Under the pieces are notes generated by a model. It had not been told where the DNA came from. It searched no databases and saw only the letters and a list, made by a program, of their open reading frames with translations. From CAZAKZ01 sp964485695 (GTDB lineage: Bacteria; Planctomycetota; JAFGQW01), in assembly GCA_964485695.1 (NCBI GenBank), contig CAZAKZ010000085.1:1-24956 (forward strand): a DNA stretch of 24,956 nt. The letters run 5' to 3'. This document shows, piece after piece, positions 15,800-24,028 of the stretch. The position numbers and the translations under genes were made by a program. Every line of letters starts with the position of its first letter. Within the stretch, counting starts at the first letter, position 1.

Positions 15800-15989
15800 A
15801 TTAAGTTGTCCTGCATTAGGGAAAGTAGATAGACGAACAGACCGATTTCCCCGGCACACACTACCGAATTCTTCGAGTCACCGAGATGGATACATTACGA
15901 TTCAGGGATGACGAATCCGACGTCCGGAAACCGGGTTTTCATGTCCCGAAGGTTCCGCCCCGAACCGCATGCAGAAAGGAGATGCACCC

Positions 15990-16988
15990 GTGAATCGAGT
16001 CATGGTTGCCACAATCCTCGCCGCCGCGACGCTCCTCGTCATGGTACCGGTCGCCTCGACCGTGCCCGGCCAGGGGATGGTCTACATCCCGATCTCCACT
16101 CCCACGACGGGTAGTACCAACTACTTTCCATTCCATTTCGACGCGGAGTGGCGCTATCAGGTGATCGTGAATGCGCAATACCTCCCCACCAAGCCCTTCA
16201 AGGTCCTGAACGTCGCCATCGTGGCCCGCAGTCACTCGACTTTCACGGCCCCGCAATGTCAGATCCGGATGTGCAACACGAATCTGGTCGACTTCCAGGC
16301 CACGGCGAACCGCAACTTCAACAACAACCTCGGTCCGTGCCCGACCCTGGTGCTCAACGGCCCGATCCAGTTCTCCGGCACTACGAACCAGTGGACAAAC
16401 CTCGGACCTCCGCATTCCCACGGCTACGACGGCAAGCGGAACCTCCTGATCGAGATCCGCTACACGGGCGGTTCCCGCAACCTGCCGCTGGCCATGACGA
16501 CGGTCCCCACCGCGGTGCGCCGCATGTGGGCGTACGGTCCCGGCGCCTACAACGCCACCACGGGCAGCGTGGATCCCGCCAAGGTCAGCGGTGCCCCGAA
16601 ACTCTGCTTGACCATCGACTACACGTGCGTCCTTTTCTGTCCCGATACCGTGCGCCTGGGCACAGGTACGCCGATCCATCTCTTGAATGCGCAGGGGGGC
16701 GATTACTACCAGATGGCGGCCTCCCAGGGCCAATCCCCGCTCAATCTGGGCAAGTGCAAGATCAGCCTGATGCCGGATAACGTGTTCTTCCTGTCCGTGG
16801 TCGTCGGCCCGCCCATCTTCAGAGACTACGCAGGGGTGGTGAGTGCGGCAGGCCAGGCCTCGGGCACGCTTACACTCCCCCAGATTCCCCAGCTCGTCGG
16901 CCTGTGCCTCTACCATGCAGCCGTGACCTACAACAGGGCCGGCATCACCGGCTGCTCCAATACCGGCGGCACCCTGATCGTGCGGTAG
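15990..16988 (+). CDS. Secreted protein with shared C-terminal beta domain
   Basis: A 332-residue exported protein of unknown function. The GTG at 15990 is chosen because AAAGGAGA ends seven bases upstream; the in-frame ATG at 15969 overlaps that ribosome site. A hydrophobic signal (MVATILAAATLLVMVPVAST) is followed by a beta-rich domain to about residue 210 with Cys pairs (CQIRMC, GPCP) that suggest disulfides outside the cytoplasm. The last ~120 residues match the C-terminal domain of the carboxypeptidase, CotH and 17024 proteins: a GxGTP-type opening, a central FFxSxxxGPPIF, a small-residue turn AAGQASGTLTLP, then LVGLCLYHAAV. Its 3' end faces the gene at 17024 with 35 bases between. Confidence 0.75.
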   Translation: MNRVMVATILAAATLLVMVPVASTVPGQGMVYIPISTPTTGSTNYFPFHFDAEWRYQVIVNAQYLPTKPFKVLNVAIVARSHSTFTAPQCQIRMCNTNLVDFQATANRNFNNNLGPCPTLVLNGPIQFSGTTNQWTNLGPPHSHGYDGKRNLLIEIRYTGGSRNLPLAMTTVPTAVRRMWAYGPGAYNATTGSVDPAKVSGAPKLCLTIDYTCVLFCPDTVRLGTGTPIHLLNAQGGDYYQMAASQGQSPLNLGKCKISLMPDNVFFLSVVVGPPIFRDYAGVVSAAGQASGTLTLPQIPQLVGLCLYHAAVTYNRAGITGCSNTGGTLIVR

Positions 16989-17023
16989 TCGAGAAACGGC
17001 CGGTAGGATCGTGTCGAGATCCC

Positions 17024-18349
17024 TCAGTTCAGCACGAACCAGTGCGTGTTCGTCACGGTGCGGACGCCGGTGGAATCGCAGATCACACCCGCCACGAAGA
17101 CGGGGAGGCCCAGGCTGGGCGGCACCGCGGCCGGGATGTTCACGGTGGCGGCGGCGTTGCCCAGAGCGTCCGTGGTGCCCTGGAAATTCTTGAAGATCGA
17201 GGGCGCCAGACCCAGGACGGACGTGAAGAAGAGCGGATGGGTCACATCGAGATCGAGGCTCAGCCCGCCGGGAAACTGAATACCGGGCCGGCGACCCAGG
17301 CTGCAGGCGAGGACATAGAGCTTTCCGGCGTCACCAGGCCGGCGGCTCTGGACGTTCACGGTCACGGTCCTGGGTTTCTCCACGGCCTGGTAGCACACGA
17401 GCCGGCGGCTGCCGTAGACCTCGAGGCTCTCGATGTATCCCGTGTGGGGCAGGTTCACCGGGAGGATGGTGGTCACTGCGTTCTGCGAGAGGTCGAACTT
17501 GTAGAGCGACACGGACTTGCCTGACACCTTCTCGCTTCTCGCGATCCACGCCTCGTCGGACTGGGTGACCTTCAGGTCCGTGGCCGGCACATTCGCCAGC
17601 AACGTCGTGAGTCCGGAGCCGGACTTGGTCAAACGATGGACACCCGACCACCCGGTGACCAGGTAGTCCCCCGAACGCGGGTGGACCTCGATGGAGTAGT
17701 TCACCGTGGTGAAGGGAATCGTGGTGAGAGTCGAGACGCTGCCCGGTCCGAGAATCCGAAAGACCGTGGGCAAGGGAAAAATCGACGTCCCGGTGACGAT
17801 CACAAGGGGCGACTGCTGCCATGGGCCCGGATCCCGGTCGATGACCACTTCGTTGTAGTTGCCGTTGACCCAGACGATTCGCTGGACGCTCGAGCCCCCG
17901 GTCTGCCGGACGCCGAGAACATCGCAGGAGGCCGGAATCGGAGGATAGCCGGTTTTGGGTGGCTTGTTGGCGAGGACGACCCACCGGCCGTCATGATCCA
18001 GCTCGAAGCCTTCGGGGCGCAGGACCGAAAACGTTGCGAGGGTAGCCAGCGCACCGCCGGGCGAGACGTTCACAAGGTCACCGCGACCCGGCCAGGTGTG
18101 GCGGACCACGCCCCGGGCGATGACCAGATCCGTGTTGTTCGGCGCCATGCGGACCCAGGTGTGCAGGTCCGCTGCATCGGGACCTGCCAGGGTGGTGAGG
18201 GTCCCCGGACTGGCCGGATTCAGGTAGAGGGTGAGTCCGTACCCGCCGACGGTGCTGGTAGCTATCACCAGATCGCCGTCCACGGGCTGGCCCGGTAAGG
18301 TGAGGGAAACCGGACTCCAGACCAGCAGCAGCCAGACAAACCGTCGCAT
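17024..18349 (-). CDS. Secreted protein with beta-propeller-like repeats and shared C-terminal beta domain
   Basis: A 441-residue exported protein. The ATG at 18349 has an excellent ribosome site (GGAGGAGAGG) and begins a signal peptide (MRRFVWLLLVWSPVSLTLPG). Residues ~25-320 contain recurring Asp/Gly-rich beta segments (DLVIATSTVGGYG, DLVIARGVVRHTW, WVVLANKP, DYLVTGWSGVHRLT) that suggest a degenerate propeller such as those of SMP-30 or NHL-type proteins; no catalytic residues can be assigned. The final ~115 residues belong to the C-terminal domain shared by four secreted proteins here (HPLFFTSVLGLAPSIFKNFQ, DALGNAAATVNIPA, LPVFVAGVI). The open frame extends to 19147 upstream, but that part is only antisense to the next gene. 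It is divergently transcribed from 18551 across a 201-base gap. Confidence 0.75.
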   Translation of the reverse strand: MRRFVWLLLVWSPVSLTLPGQPVDGDLVIATSTVGGYGLTLYLNPASPGTLTTLAGPDAADLHTWVRMAPNNTDLVIARGVVRHTWPGRGDLVNVSPGGALATLATFSVLRPEGFELDHDGRWVVLANKPPKTGYPPIPASCDVLGVRQTGGSSVQRIVWVNGNYNEVVIDRDPGPWQQSPLVIVTGTSIFPLPTVFRILGPGSVSTLTTIPFTTVNYSIEVHPRSGDYLVTGWSGVHRLTKSGSGLTTLLANVPATDLKVTQSDEAWIARSEKVSGKSVSLYKFDLSQNAVTTILPVNLPHTGYIESLEVYGSRRLVCYQAVEKPRTVTVNVQSRRPGDAGKLYVLACSLGRRPGIQFPGGLSLDLDVTHPLFFTSVLGLAPSIFKNFQGTTDALGNAAATVNIPAAVPPSLGLPVFVAGVICDSTGVRTVTNTHWFVLN

Positions 18350-18550
18350 GATCCTCTCCTCCACGACCTCCCCTGGACTCCAGGATACGAGGCCAAGGGC
18401 GTTCGTCAACCCGCCACGTTCTTCCACCGATAGGGGGCCCCTTTTGGCAGAAATGGACGGATCCATGCCCGATCCACACGCGGCTTGACCCTGGCGGGGA
18501 AAAAAGGCAAGTTCTTGGGATCTCCCAAGGACCGAATTCTGGAGATCCCC

Positions 18551-20344
18551 ATGAGAGCACTCCTCGTCCTGATGCTGATTCCGGCCCTGTATGGTGGCAC
18601 TCCCGGCCAGAACACACGCCCGGTCTCCCTGCCCTTTACTGACGGATTCGAGAACACTCCGGTCGGGAGGTACCCCGGTATCAGAGGCTGGCAGGTGCAG
18701 TTCAGGGGCAATCACGCCGGGGTCACGGATACCCGGTTCCACACGGGTAAGCGTTCCTTCAAGCTGGAGAGCCTCCCCCAGCAGCCACGCGTCGAATACG
18801 TCCTCCTTCCCCCGATCCGGTCGCGGCTGAGCTTCCAGGTCTCGGTCTTCCCGGATACCCGGCCGCACCGCGTGGTGCGCGTCGGATTTCCCAAGGCAAT
18901 CGGCAACGTCAACCGCTTCTATAACTTCTTCCAGCTCCACAGCCGCGACGGAGCCACCGGTGCCCTCTTCTTCAAGGGACACCTGAAACAGCGCCGGGTT
19001 GCACTCGGCCCGTTCACCGTGGGCAAGTGGATCACCCTCCGGGCGGATCTCGACTTCGCCGCCAAGACCGGCACGCTCAGGGTGAACGGAAAAGTCGTGG
19101 CCCGGGACGTCCCGGTCGCGCCCCGGAAATTCAGCGATCGCCGCCACGGCCCCGTCGTCCTGGACCGATGGGGCTTCGGAGCAAGAAGCTGGCGCGGCCG
19201 CCGGCCGGGTGTCTTCTTCGTCGACGACGTGCGTATTGCGGGGAAGGCAGCCGGGAAAAAGGCCGCGGCGGCCAAAGCGCCGGCACGATCCGGTCCCCCC
19301 CCACTCGCGGGGAAGGCTGCCGGAAAAAAGGCCGCGGTAACCAGGGCGCCGACACGATCCGTTCCACCCACCCCACTGGAGAAGTTCGTCGCCAAGCTAC
19401 GCAATCCGGATCCCCGCGAGGGCGTGGAAGCCGCAGAGGCGCTGGGCAAACTCGGCGACCGCCGGGCGCTGCCCCACCTTCGTAGGGTGTTCGACGGCCT
19501 GGAGGACACCGTATCCAAGAAACCCCCCGACGATCCCCGCAGCCAGGCCTACCTCATGTGGTATCGAGTTCTGCACTGTGCAGTCGCCGCGGCCATGGTA
19601 CGCCTGGGCGAGAAGAACTACCTGACCGAGGTCATCGCCGCCCTGGGTGACGAGTTTCCGCGGGTGAAAGGCCAGGCCGCATGGTCTCTCGGCGACCTCG
19701 GGGCCGACGCCGCCTCGGCCATCCCCGTACTCGAGCGAGCGCTCAAGGATGACGTGCACAAGGTCCGGGAAGCCGCATCGGGTGCGCTGCGCAAGATCCG
19801 GGCGGCAATCCGGATGCAGGAGAAGAGCGACTACGTGGCTATCCTGGGGGCGGGAAAGGAACCTAACTTACGCCTTTGCCGCGGGAATTTCTGGAAATAC
19901 CGTGTCCAGCAGCGCGGCAAGACGACCGTCGGCAAGCTGGAGGTCACCGGCGTCTTCAAGGACGGCCAGATCCGGGTGCAAAACCGGAATCTCTCGAGTG
20001 ACCTCGGCGCCACCCTGATGTGGAAACCAGCCGGAGACTTCCTGATCTGGGAGTGGCATGGCTTCGACTGGAAGGTGATCCAGTTCGGCGCCCATCCCAA
20101 GGCGAAATGGACCTCCACGGGCAAGGCCTTCGGGCCCGATCTGAAGCTGCACTCCGTAGTCCTCGCCGTGGAAGACGTCGAGACCCCGGCGGGGAAGTTC
20201 AAGGATTGCCTGAAGATCCGCACGCGCCTCGAGGACAGGCGGTCACCCGACTCCGAACTACACGACATGTTCCAGTGGTGGGCCCGCGGCGTCGGACTCG
20301 TGCGCCTCGAGGTGGTGGAGGAAGCGGGTGTCAAGCAGCAGTGA
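18551..20344 (+). CDS. Secreted HEAT-repeat protein with concanavalin-like N-terminal domain
   Basis: A 597-residue exported protein. The start is the ATG at 18551, with GGAG six bases upstream; a signal peptide (MRALLVLMLIPALYGGTPGQ) follows. Residues ~25-225 look like a laminin-G/concanavalin-type sandwich (FTDGFENTPVGRYPG near the start, VFFVDDVRIAGK at the end). A Lys/Ala/Pro linker of two 23-residue repeats (229-274) leads to a HEAT region at ~278-400 (VEAAEALGKLGDRRALPHLR, GQAAWSLGDLGADAASAIPV). The last ~180 residues form a beta domain with ETPAGKFKDCLKI and WWARGVGLVRLE, a pattern seen in many lipoprotein-like extracytoplasmic proteins. It looks like a scaffold or binding protein; no enzyme motif is visible. 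It lacks the C-terminal domain of its secreted neighbours. Confidence 0.78.
   Translation: MRALLVLMLIPALYGGTPGQNTRPVSLPFTDGFENTPVGRYPGIRGWQVQFRGNHAGVTDTRFHTGKRSFKLESLPQQPRVEYVLLPPIRSRLSFQVSVFPDTRPHRVVRVGFPKAIGNVNRFYNFFQLHSRDGATGALFFKGHLKQRRVALGPFTVGKWITLRADLDFAAKTGTLRVNGKVVARDVPVAPRKFSDRRHGPVVLDRWGFGARSWRGRRPGVFFVDDVRIAGKAAGKKAAAAKAPARSGPPPLAGKAAGKKAAVTRAPTRSVPPTPLEKFVAKLRNPDPREGVEAAEALGKLGDRRALPHLRRVFDGLEDTVSKKPPDDPRSQAYLMWYRVLHCAVAAAMVRLGEKNYLTEVIAALGDEFPRVKGQAAWSLGDLGADAASAIPVLERALKDDVHKVREAASGALRKIRAAIRMQEKSDYVAILGAGKEPNLRLCRGNFWKYRVQQRGKTTVGKLEVTGVFKDGQIRVQNRNLSSDLGATLMWKPAGDFLIWEWHGFDWKVIQFGAHPKAKWTSTGKAFGPDLKLHSVVLAVEDVETPAGKFKDCLKIRTRLEDRRSPDSELHDMFQWWARGVGLVRLEVVEEAGVKQQ
19235..19372 (+). 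repeat. Tandem 69-bp repeat encoding a basic linker
   Basis: Two consecutive 69-bp units (19235-19303 and 19304-19372) encode IAGKAAGKKAA...SGPPP and LAGKAAGKKAA...SVPPT, 23 residues each. They join the concanavalin-like and HEAT regions of the secreted protein. The first halves are nearly identical in DNA and the second halves have drifted, consistent with an in-frame duplication. Confidence 0.8.
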
Positions 20345-20434
20345 ACGCTCGTCTCGTACAAGGTGGGTTGACGACGGGCGGGTGCAAAACCCTGGCGCCG
20401 TTCTCCATGGTCACGATGGCTGTAATCGGCTACA

Positions 20435-20568
20435 ATGGGGGCTGGCATCAAATACGAGAAGGTCTGGGCCAAGCTCCAGGCATGGTGAAGGCCGGAGAAC
20501 TCACCCTCGAGCAAGCCCACACCATGATGGCGGCCTTGAAAAAGAAAGCCGCGGCCAAGCAGCTGTAG
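20435..20568 (+). pseudogene. Small helical-hairpin protein split by a frameshift
   Basis: From the ATG at 20435 one frame reads MGAGIKYEKVWAKLQAW and stops at TGA 20486-20488. From the overlapping ATG at 20482 the next frame reads MVKAGELTLEQAHTMMAALK and ends at TAG 20566-20568. Joined at LQA/MVKAG they make a convincing short helix-turn-helix of the kind ending many small bacterial proteins (a basic helix, GELTLEQA turn, second helix, Lys-rich tail). A single missing base at 20480-20482 would explain the break. It could instead be two coupled mini-ORFs; neither start has a good ribosome site. It lies between two secreted-protein genes in an otherwise empty 259-base gap. Confidence 0.4.
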
Positions 20569-20603
20569 CCGGCCCGGCCGAGCCAACCAGCAGGAAGTCT
20601 CCC

Positions 20604-23027
20604 ATGCGACTGATACACGTTTCGTTGATGGTGTTGGCCCTGGGATCGGGAATCTCCGCCCAGCGGAACGACTTCTACGACATCGATACGATGCAGACGG
20701 TGTCGTTCGTATTCAAGCAGGCGAACTGGAAGACTCTGCTCCAGAACAACCACGCCTCGAAGACCTACATCCGGTGTGACGTGACCCTCAACGGCACCCT
20801 CTTCAGGGATGCGGGCGTCCGCTACCGCGGGAACTCCTCGTACAGCAAGCTTCCCCCGGGCTCGGACAAGCAGCCCTACAAGGTGAAGCTGGACGCCTTC
20901 GTGCCGGGCCAGAACTACCAGGGATACGCCACCCTGAACTTCAGCAACAACTTCATGGACCCGACCTGGATCCGGGAGACGGTCGGCTACTACGTGTTCC
21001 GGCAGTTCATGCCGGCGCCGAAGTCCAACTACCTGACGCTGAAGGTCAACAACGTGGACTACGGGCCGTTCGTGAACACCCAGCAGATGAACAAGGCGTT
21101 CCTCAGGCAGTGGTTCCCCTCCGACGACGGGAACCGCTACAAGCCGCTGGAGAACTTCAAGCAGCAGGCCAACCTGGCCTACCTCGGCCCCACCCCGGCC
21201 CCGTACACCCAGACGTACGAGATCAAGAACCCCAACCCGACGGCGCCCTGGACGGACCTCATCGCCTTCACCAATGCGCTCAACAACAGCGGGGCAAACC
21301 TCGAGTCGGTGCTACCCGGATTCGTGGACGTGGACAATGCGTTGCGCATGAATGCCGGAGCCATCACCTTGCTCTGGCTGGACAGCTACGTCGGGCCTGT
21401 CTGCCACAACTACTTGCTCTACAACGAGCTGGTCCACGGCCGGTTCCAGTTCATGCCCTGGGACATGAACAATAGCTTTGGCGGTTTCGTGATCGGCAAG
21501 GGCCTGGCCGGGATGACGAGCCTGTCACTCTACTATGGAAGCACCCCCACCAAGGGCGCGCGACCCCTGCAATCCAAGCTGCTCCAGGTTCCGGCCTGGC
21601 GGTCCCGGTACGTCGCGCATTGCCGTGAAATCTCCAGGTGGCTGGACTGGACGAAGCTCAAGCCAGTCATCGACCGGTTCCAGGGGGTCGTGGCCGCGGC
21701 CGCGGCGAACGACCCCAAGCGGCTCTACCCACACAGCCACTTCACGAGCAACCTGTACAGCACCTCCATCTTGACCCAGTACAATCTGACCGTCTATGGC
21801 ATCAAGCCCGTGGTGGACGGCCGGAAGGCCTACCTGACGAGCCTTCCCGAGTTCAACGATCCGCTCAACACCATCACCGGACTGCAGCACGCGCCGTCGC
21901 GCCCGCTGGCCACGACGCCGCTCCAGTTCACGGTGCGGGTGGTTCCCCCGGCCAACCTGAGCGTCGACAGGGTGAAGCTCCACTGGCGGGTGCAGGGCCC
22001 TTACAAGCCGGCGCAGATGTTCGACGACGGGCAACACGGTGACGGCAAGGCCAACGACGGCGTCTTCGGCGTGCAGCTGCCACCCCAGGCCGTCGGATCG
22101 CTGGTGGAGTACTATGTCGAGTCCACGGTCAACAACAACAAGGCCTGGAACATGAACTTCCTCCCACCGCACGCGAGCTTCCAGCCGCGTTCGGTCCGGA
22201 TCGGGCACTCCCGCGGTGGACCCGGCCTCCTCGTGAGCGAGTTCATGGCCAGGAACGCCACCACGATCAAGGACGAGGCAAACGAGTACGAGGACTGGCT
22301 CGAAATCTTGAACCCCACGAATGCGGCCGTCAGTGTATCAGGCATGTACCTGAGCGACGATCCCGGGAACCCAGCAAAGTGGAAGTTCCCGGCCAACCAG
22401 AGCATCCCGGCCGGAGGCGTGCTGCTGGTATGGTGCGACAACGACACCAACCAGGGTCCCTTGCATGCCAGTTTCAAGCTTGACGGGGACGGCGAGTGGA
22501 TCGGACTCTTCGACAAGGACGGCGCGACGCTCATCGATGACGTCAGGTTCGGCCCCCAGCAGGTGGATGTCTCCATCGGGCGGATGCACGGGTTCGCGAC
22601 GATCTGGGCCTCATTTCCTTCGGCCACCCCGCGGGCGCCGAACCGGGCGGCTCCGTGCGGGCACCTGGAATATAGCCCCTCGACGGGCGGCCCCTGCCCG
22701 GTGGCCCTCGCCGGCACCGGGTCGCCGAAGGTGGGCGGCACGGCCTCGTACACGGTTTCCCGGGCGCCGGCGGCGACGGCGGGGTACTTCGCCCTGGCCC
22801 CGGCCCCCCTGGAGGCGGACCTGGGACGCATCGGCGCGCTCCTCGTCCATCCTTCACAGATCGCGCTCCTCCCCATTGCCACCAACAGCGCCGGCGTCGC
22901 TCCCCAGAACCTCCCGATCCCGAACCTGCCGGTTCTCGCCGGTCTGACGTTCTACATGCAGGCCTTCGTCCACAACGGACGGGCCGGCGGATTCTCGGGC
23001 GGTGTGAGCACCACCCTCTGCCCCTAG
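20604..23027 (+). CDS. Secreted CotH-family atypical kinase with lamin-tail domain and shared C-terminal domain
   Basis: An 807-residue exported protein. The ATG at 20604 follows AGGAAG and begins a signal peptide ending in GISAQ (16-20). Residues ~30-430 are a CotH kinase fold: GVRYRGNSSY (71-80), KQPYKVKLDAF (89-99), ETVGYYVFRQF, GPFVNTQQMNK (154-164) and the metal-binding WDMNNSFGG (286-294). CotH of Bacillus phosphorylates spore-coat proteins; here no sporulation context exists, and other secreted proteins would be the logical targets. A beta domain with a DDGQHGDGKANDGVFG loop (474-489) follows, then a lamin-tail domain (~541-670, LLVSEFMARN, EDWLEILNPT, GMYLSDDP), and finally the ~120-residue C-terminal domain found on three neighbours. 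It is followed after 16 bases by the HEAT/LTxxQ gene, probably in one operon. Confidence 0.88.
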   Translation: MRLIHVSLMVLALGSGISAQRNDFYDIDTMQTVSFVFKQANWKTLLQNNHASKTYIRCDVTLNGTLFRDAGVRYRGNSSYSKLPPGSDKQPYKVKLDAFVPGQNYQGYATLNFSNNFMDPTWIRETVGYYVFRQFMPAPKSNYLTLKVNNVDYGPFVNTQQMNKAFLRQWFPSDDGNRYKPLENFKQQANLAYLGPTPAPYTQTYEIKNPNPTAPWTDLIAFTNALNNSGANLESVLPGFVDVDNALRMNAGAITLLWLDSYVGPVCHNYLLYNELVHGRFQFMPWDMNNSFGGFVIGKGLAGMTSLSLYYGSTPTKGARPLQSKLLQVPAWRSRYVAHCREISRWLDWTKLKPVIDRFQGVVAAAAANDPKRLYPHSHFTSNLYSTSILTQYNLTVYGIKPVVDGRKAYLTSLPEFNDPLNTITGLQHAPSRPLATTPLQFTVRVVPPANLSVDRVKLHWRVQGPYKPAQMFDDGQHGDGKANDGVFGVQLPPQAVGSLVEYYVESTVNNNKAWNMNFLPPHASFQPRSVRIGHSRGGPGLLVSEFMARNATTIKDEANEYEDWLEILNPTNAAVSVSGMYLSDDPGNPAKWKFPANQSIPAGGVLLVWCDNDTNQGPLHASFKLDGDGEWIGLFDKDGATLIDDVRFGPQQVDVSIGRMHGFATIWASFPSATPRAPNRAAPCGHLEYSPSTGGPCPVALAGTGSPKVGGTASYTVSRAPAATAGYFALAPAPLEADLGRIGALLVHPSQIALLPIATNSAGVAPQNLPIPNLPVLAGLTFYMQAFVHNGRAGGFSGGVSTTLCP

Positions 23028-23043
23028 CTGAGAGGAACCGACC

Positions 23044-23850
23044 ATGAGACCCCTCGTTCCGATCCTGCTCGCATGCGTCGTCGTGCTCGGCCTCGCATCC
23101 GTCACTGCTGCCCAGAATGAACCCGCCGCGCCGAAGATCGAGAGCGCGCGGCCCTACATCGAGCAGATCTGCACCCACCTCTCGAGCACGAACCCGCGGG
23201 TGCGCTACAGCGCCCGGGAGGCGCTCCGGAACTACGGCGGCCAGGCCGTGCCCCTGATCAAGGCGGCCCGGGAGCGCGCCAAGGATCCGCACGTGAAGGC
23301 GTTCATCGACCGCGTCCTCGTTCGTGTCCGCCTGCCCGGCTGGCGCGCTTCCGGGAAGACGGACGCCGCAGCCCGCAAGAGATACATGGCCGCGCTGAGG
23401 AATCGTGCCCCCTACGACATCGACCGCATCGCCATGGACATCCACCTGACCTTCGAGCAGATCGCCAGGCTCGACCCGATTCTCAGGCGCCACTTCAAGG
23501 AGGTGAACGCTCTCTGGCAGGAGCTTCGCGAGGCCGGCGCCACCCGGGACAAGGAGGCGTACAAGGAGCTGAACCATGAGATCAAGCTCATGGTGGGAAA
23601 GGTCGAGCCGAAACTGCGAGCGTTTCTCGACGTTAAGCAGACCGACCACGTGAAGCGCCTCATGTTGCAACTCCGCTCCGGCGGCAAGTTCCAGGCCCAG
23701 CTGCCCGGGCACCTGCAGGCATGGCAGCGCGACCTCGAGGAACGCTGGAACAACAGGGGGAACCTGTCGGAAGCCGAGGTGGAGGCGCTGAAGGAGGAAT
23801 GGGGGGAGTTCAAGCGCCAGGCGTACGGGAAGGGCGGCGGGGGCAAGTAG
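23044..23850 (+). CDS. Small exported helical protein with HEAT-like and LTxxQ-like segments
   Basis: A 268-residue protein with signal peptide (1-23, LGLASVTAAQ). The start ATG has GAGGAA seven bases upstream. Residues ~37-95 resemble a HEAT pair (NPRVRYSAREALRNYGGQAV, DPHVKAFIDRVL). Residues ~128-210 form long helices with LTFEQ (135-139) and LDVKQ (195-199), spaced as in the LTxxQ/Spy-CpxP-like family, which bind unfolded proteins or sense envelope stress. The tail is basic and Gly-rich. Its gene directly follows the CotH-family gene, so an accessory role for that protein is possible but unproven. Confidence 0.7.
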   Translation: MRPLVPILLACVVVLGLASVTAAQNEPAAPKIESARPYIEQICTHLSSTNPRVRYSAREALRNYGGQAVPLIKAARERAKDPHVKAFIDRVLVRVRLPGWRASGKTDAAARKRYMAALRNRAPYDIDRIAMDIHLTFEQIARLDPILRRHFKEVNALWQELREAGATRDKEAYKELNHEIKLMVGKVEPKLRAFLDVKQTDHVKRLMLQLRSGGKFQAQLPGHLQAWQRDLEERWNNRGNLSEAEVEALKEEWGEFKRQAYGKGGGGK

Positions 23851-23912
23851 ATCCGAAACCGCTCCGGGCTGGCGTGGAAGAGCGCCCAGCCTCCCGAGAC
23901 CACATAGAATCC

Positions 23913-23987
23913 ATGAGAACCACCACGCCCCTCCTGGCATTGTTGGTAGCAGCCGCACAGCTTTGTGCGGTCAAGCTCAGGATATAG
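23913..23987 (+). pseudogene. Orphan signal-peptide-like 24-codon ORF
   Basis: The frame MRTTTPLLALLVAAAQLCAV followed by KLRI and TAG looks like the signal peptide of a secreted protein that has lost its body. A 7-bp hairpin (CCGCACA/TGTGCGG, 23953-23970) lies inside it. It sits at the junction between the secreted-protein cluster and the third ATPase with its control region, so it may mark the scar of an insertion. The ribosome site is weak. The rest of the gap 23851-24157 holds only the operator array. Confidence 0.3.
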
Positions 23988-24028
23988 GACCGGGGTGATC
24001 TGGCTCCCCCAGGATCGGCTTGCTTGAA

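Noticed and set aside
15939..16916. Minus-strand open frame (325 codons) over the 15990 secreted protein
   Set aside because: The plus-strand frame has GTG plus ribosome site, signal peptide and a domain shared with neighbours. The minus frame is Arg/Val/Asp-rich noise.
18350..19147. N-terminal extension of the 17024 gene upstream of 18349
   Set aside because: It overlaps the HEAT-protein gene antisense; the ATG at 18349 has a far better ribosome site and starts a signal peptide.
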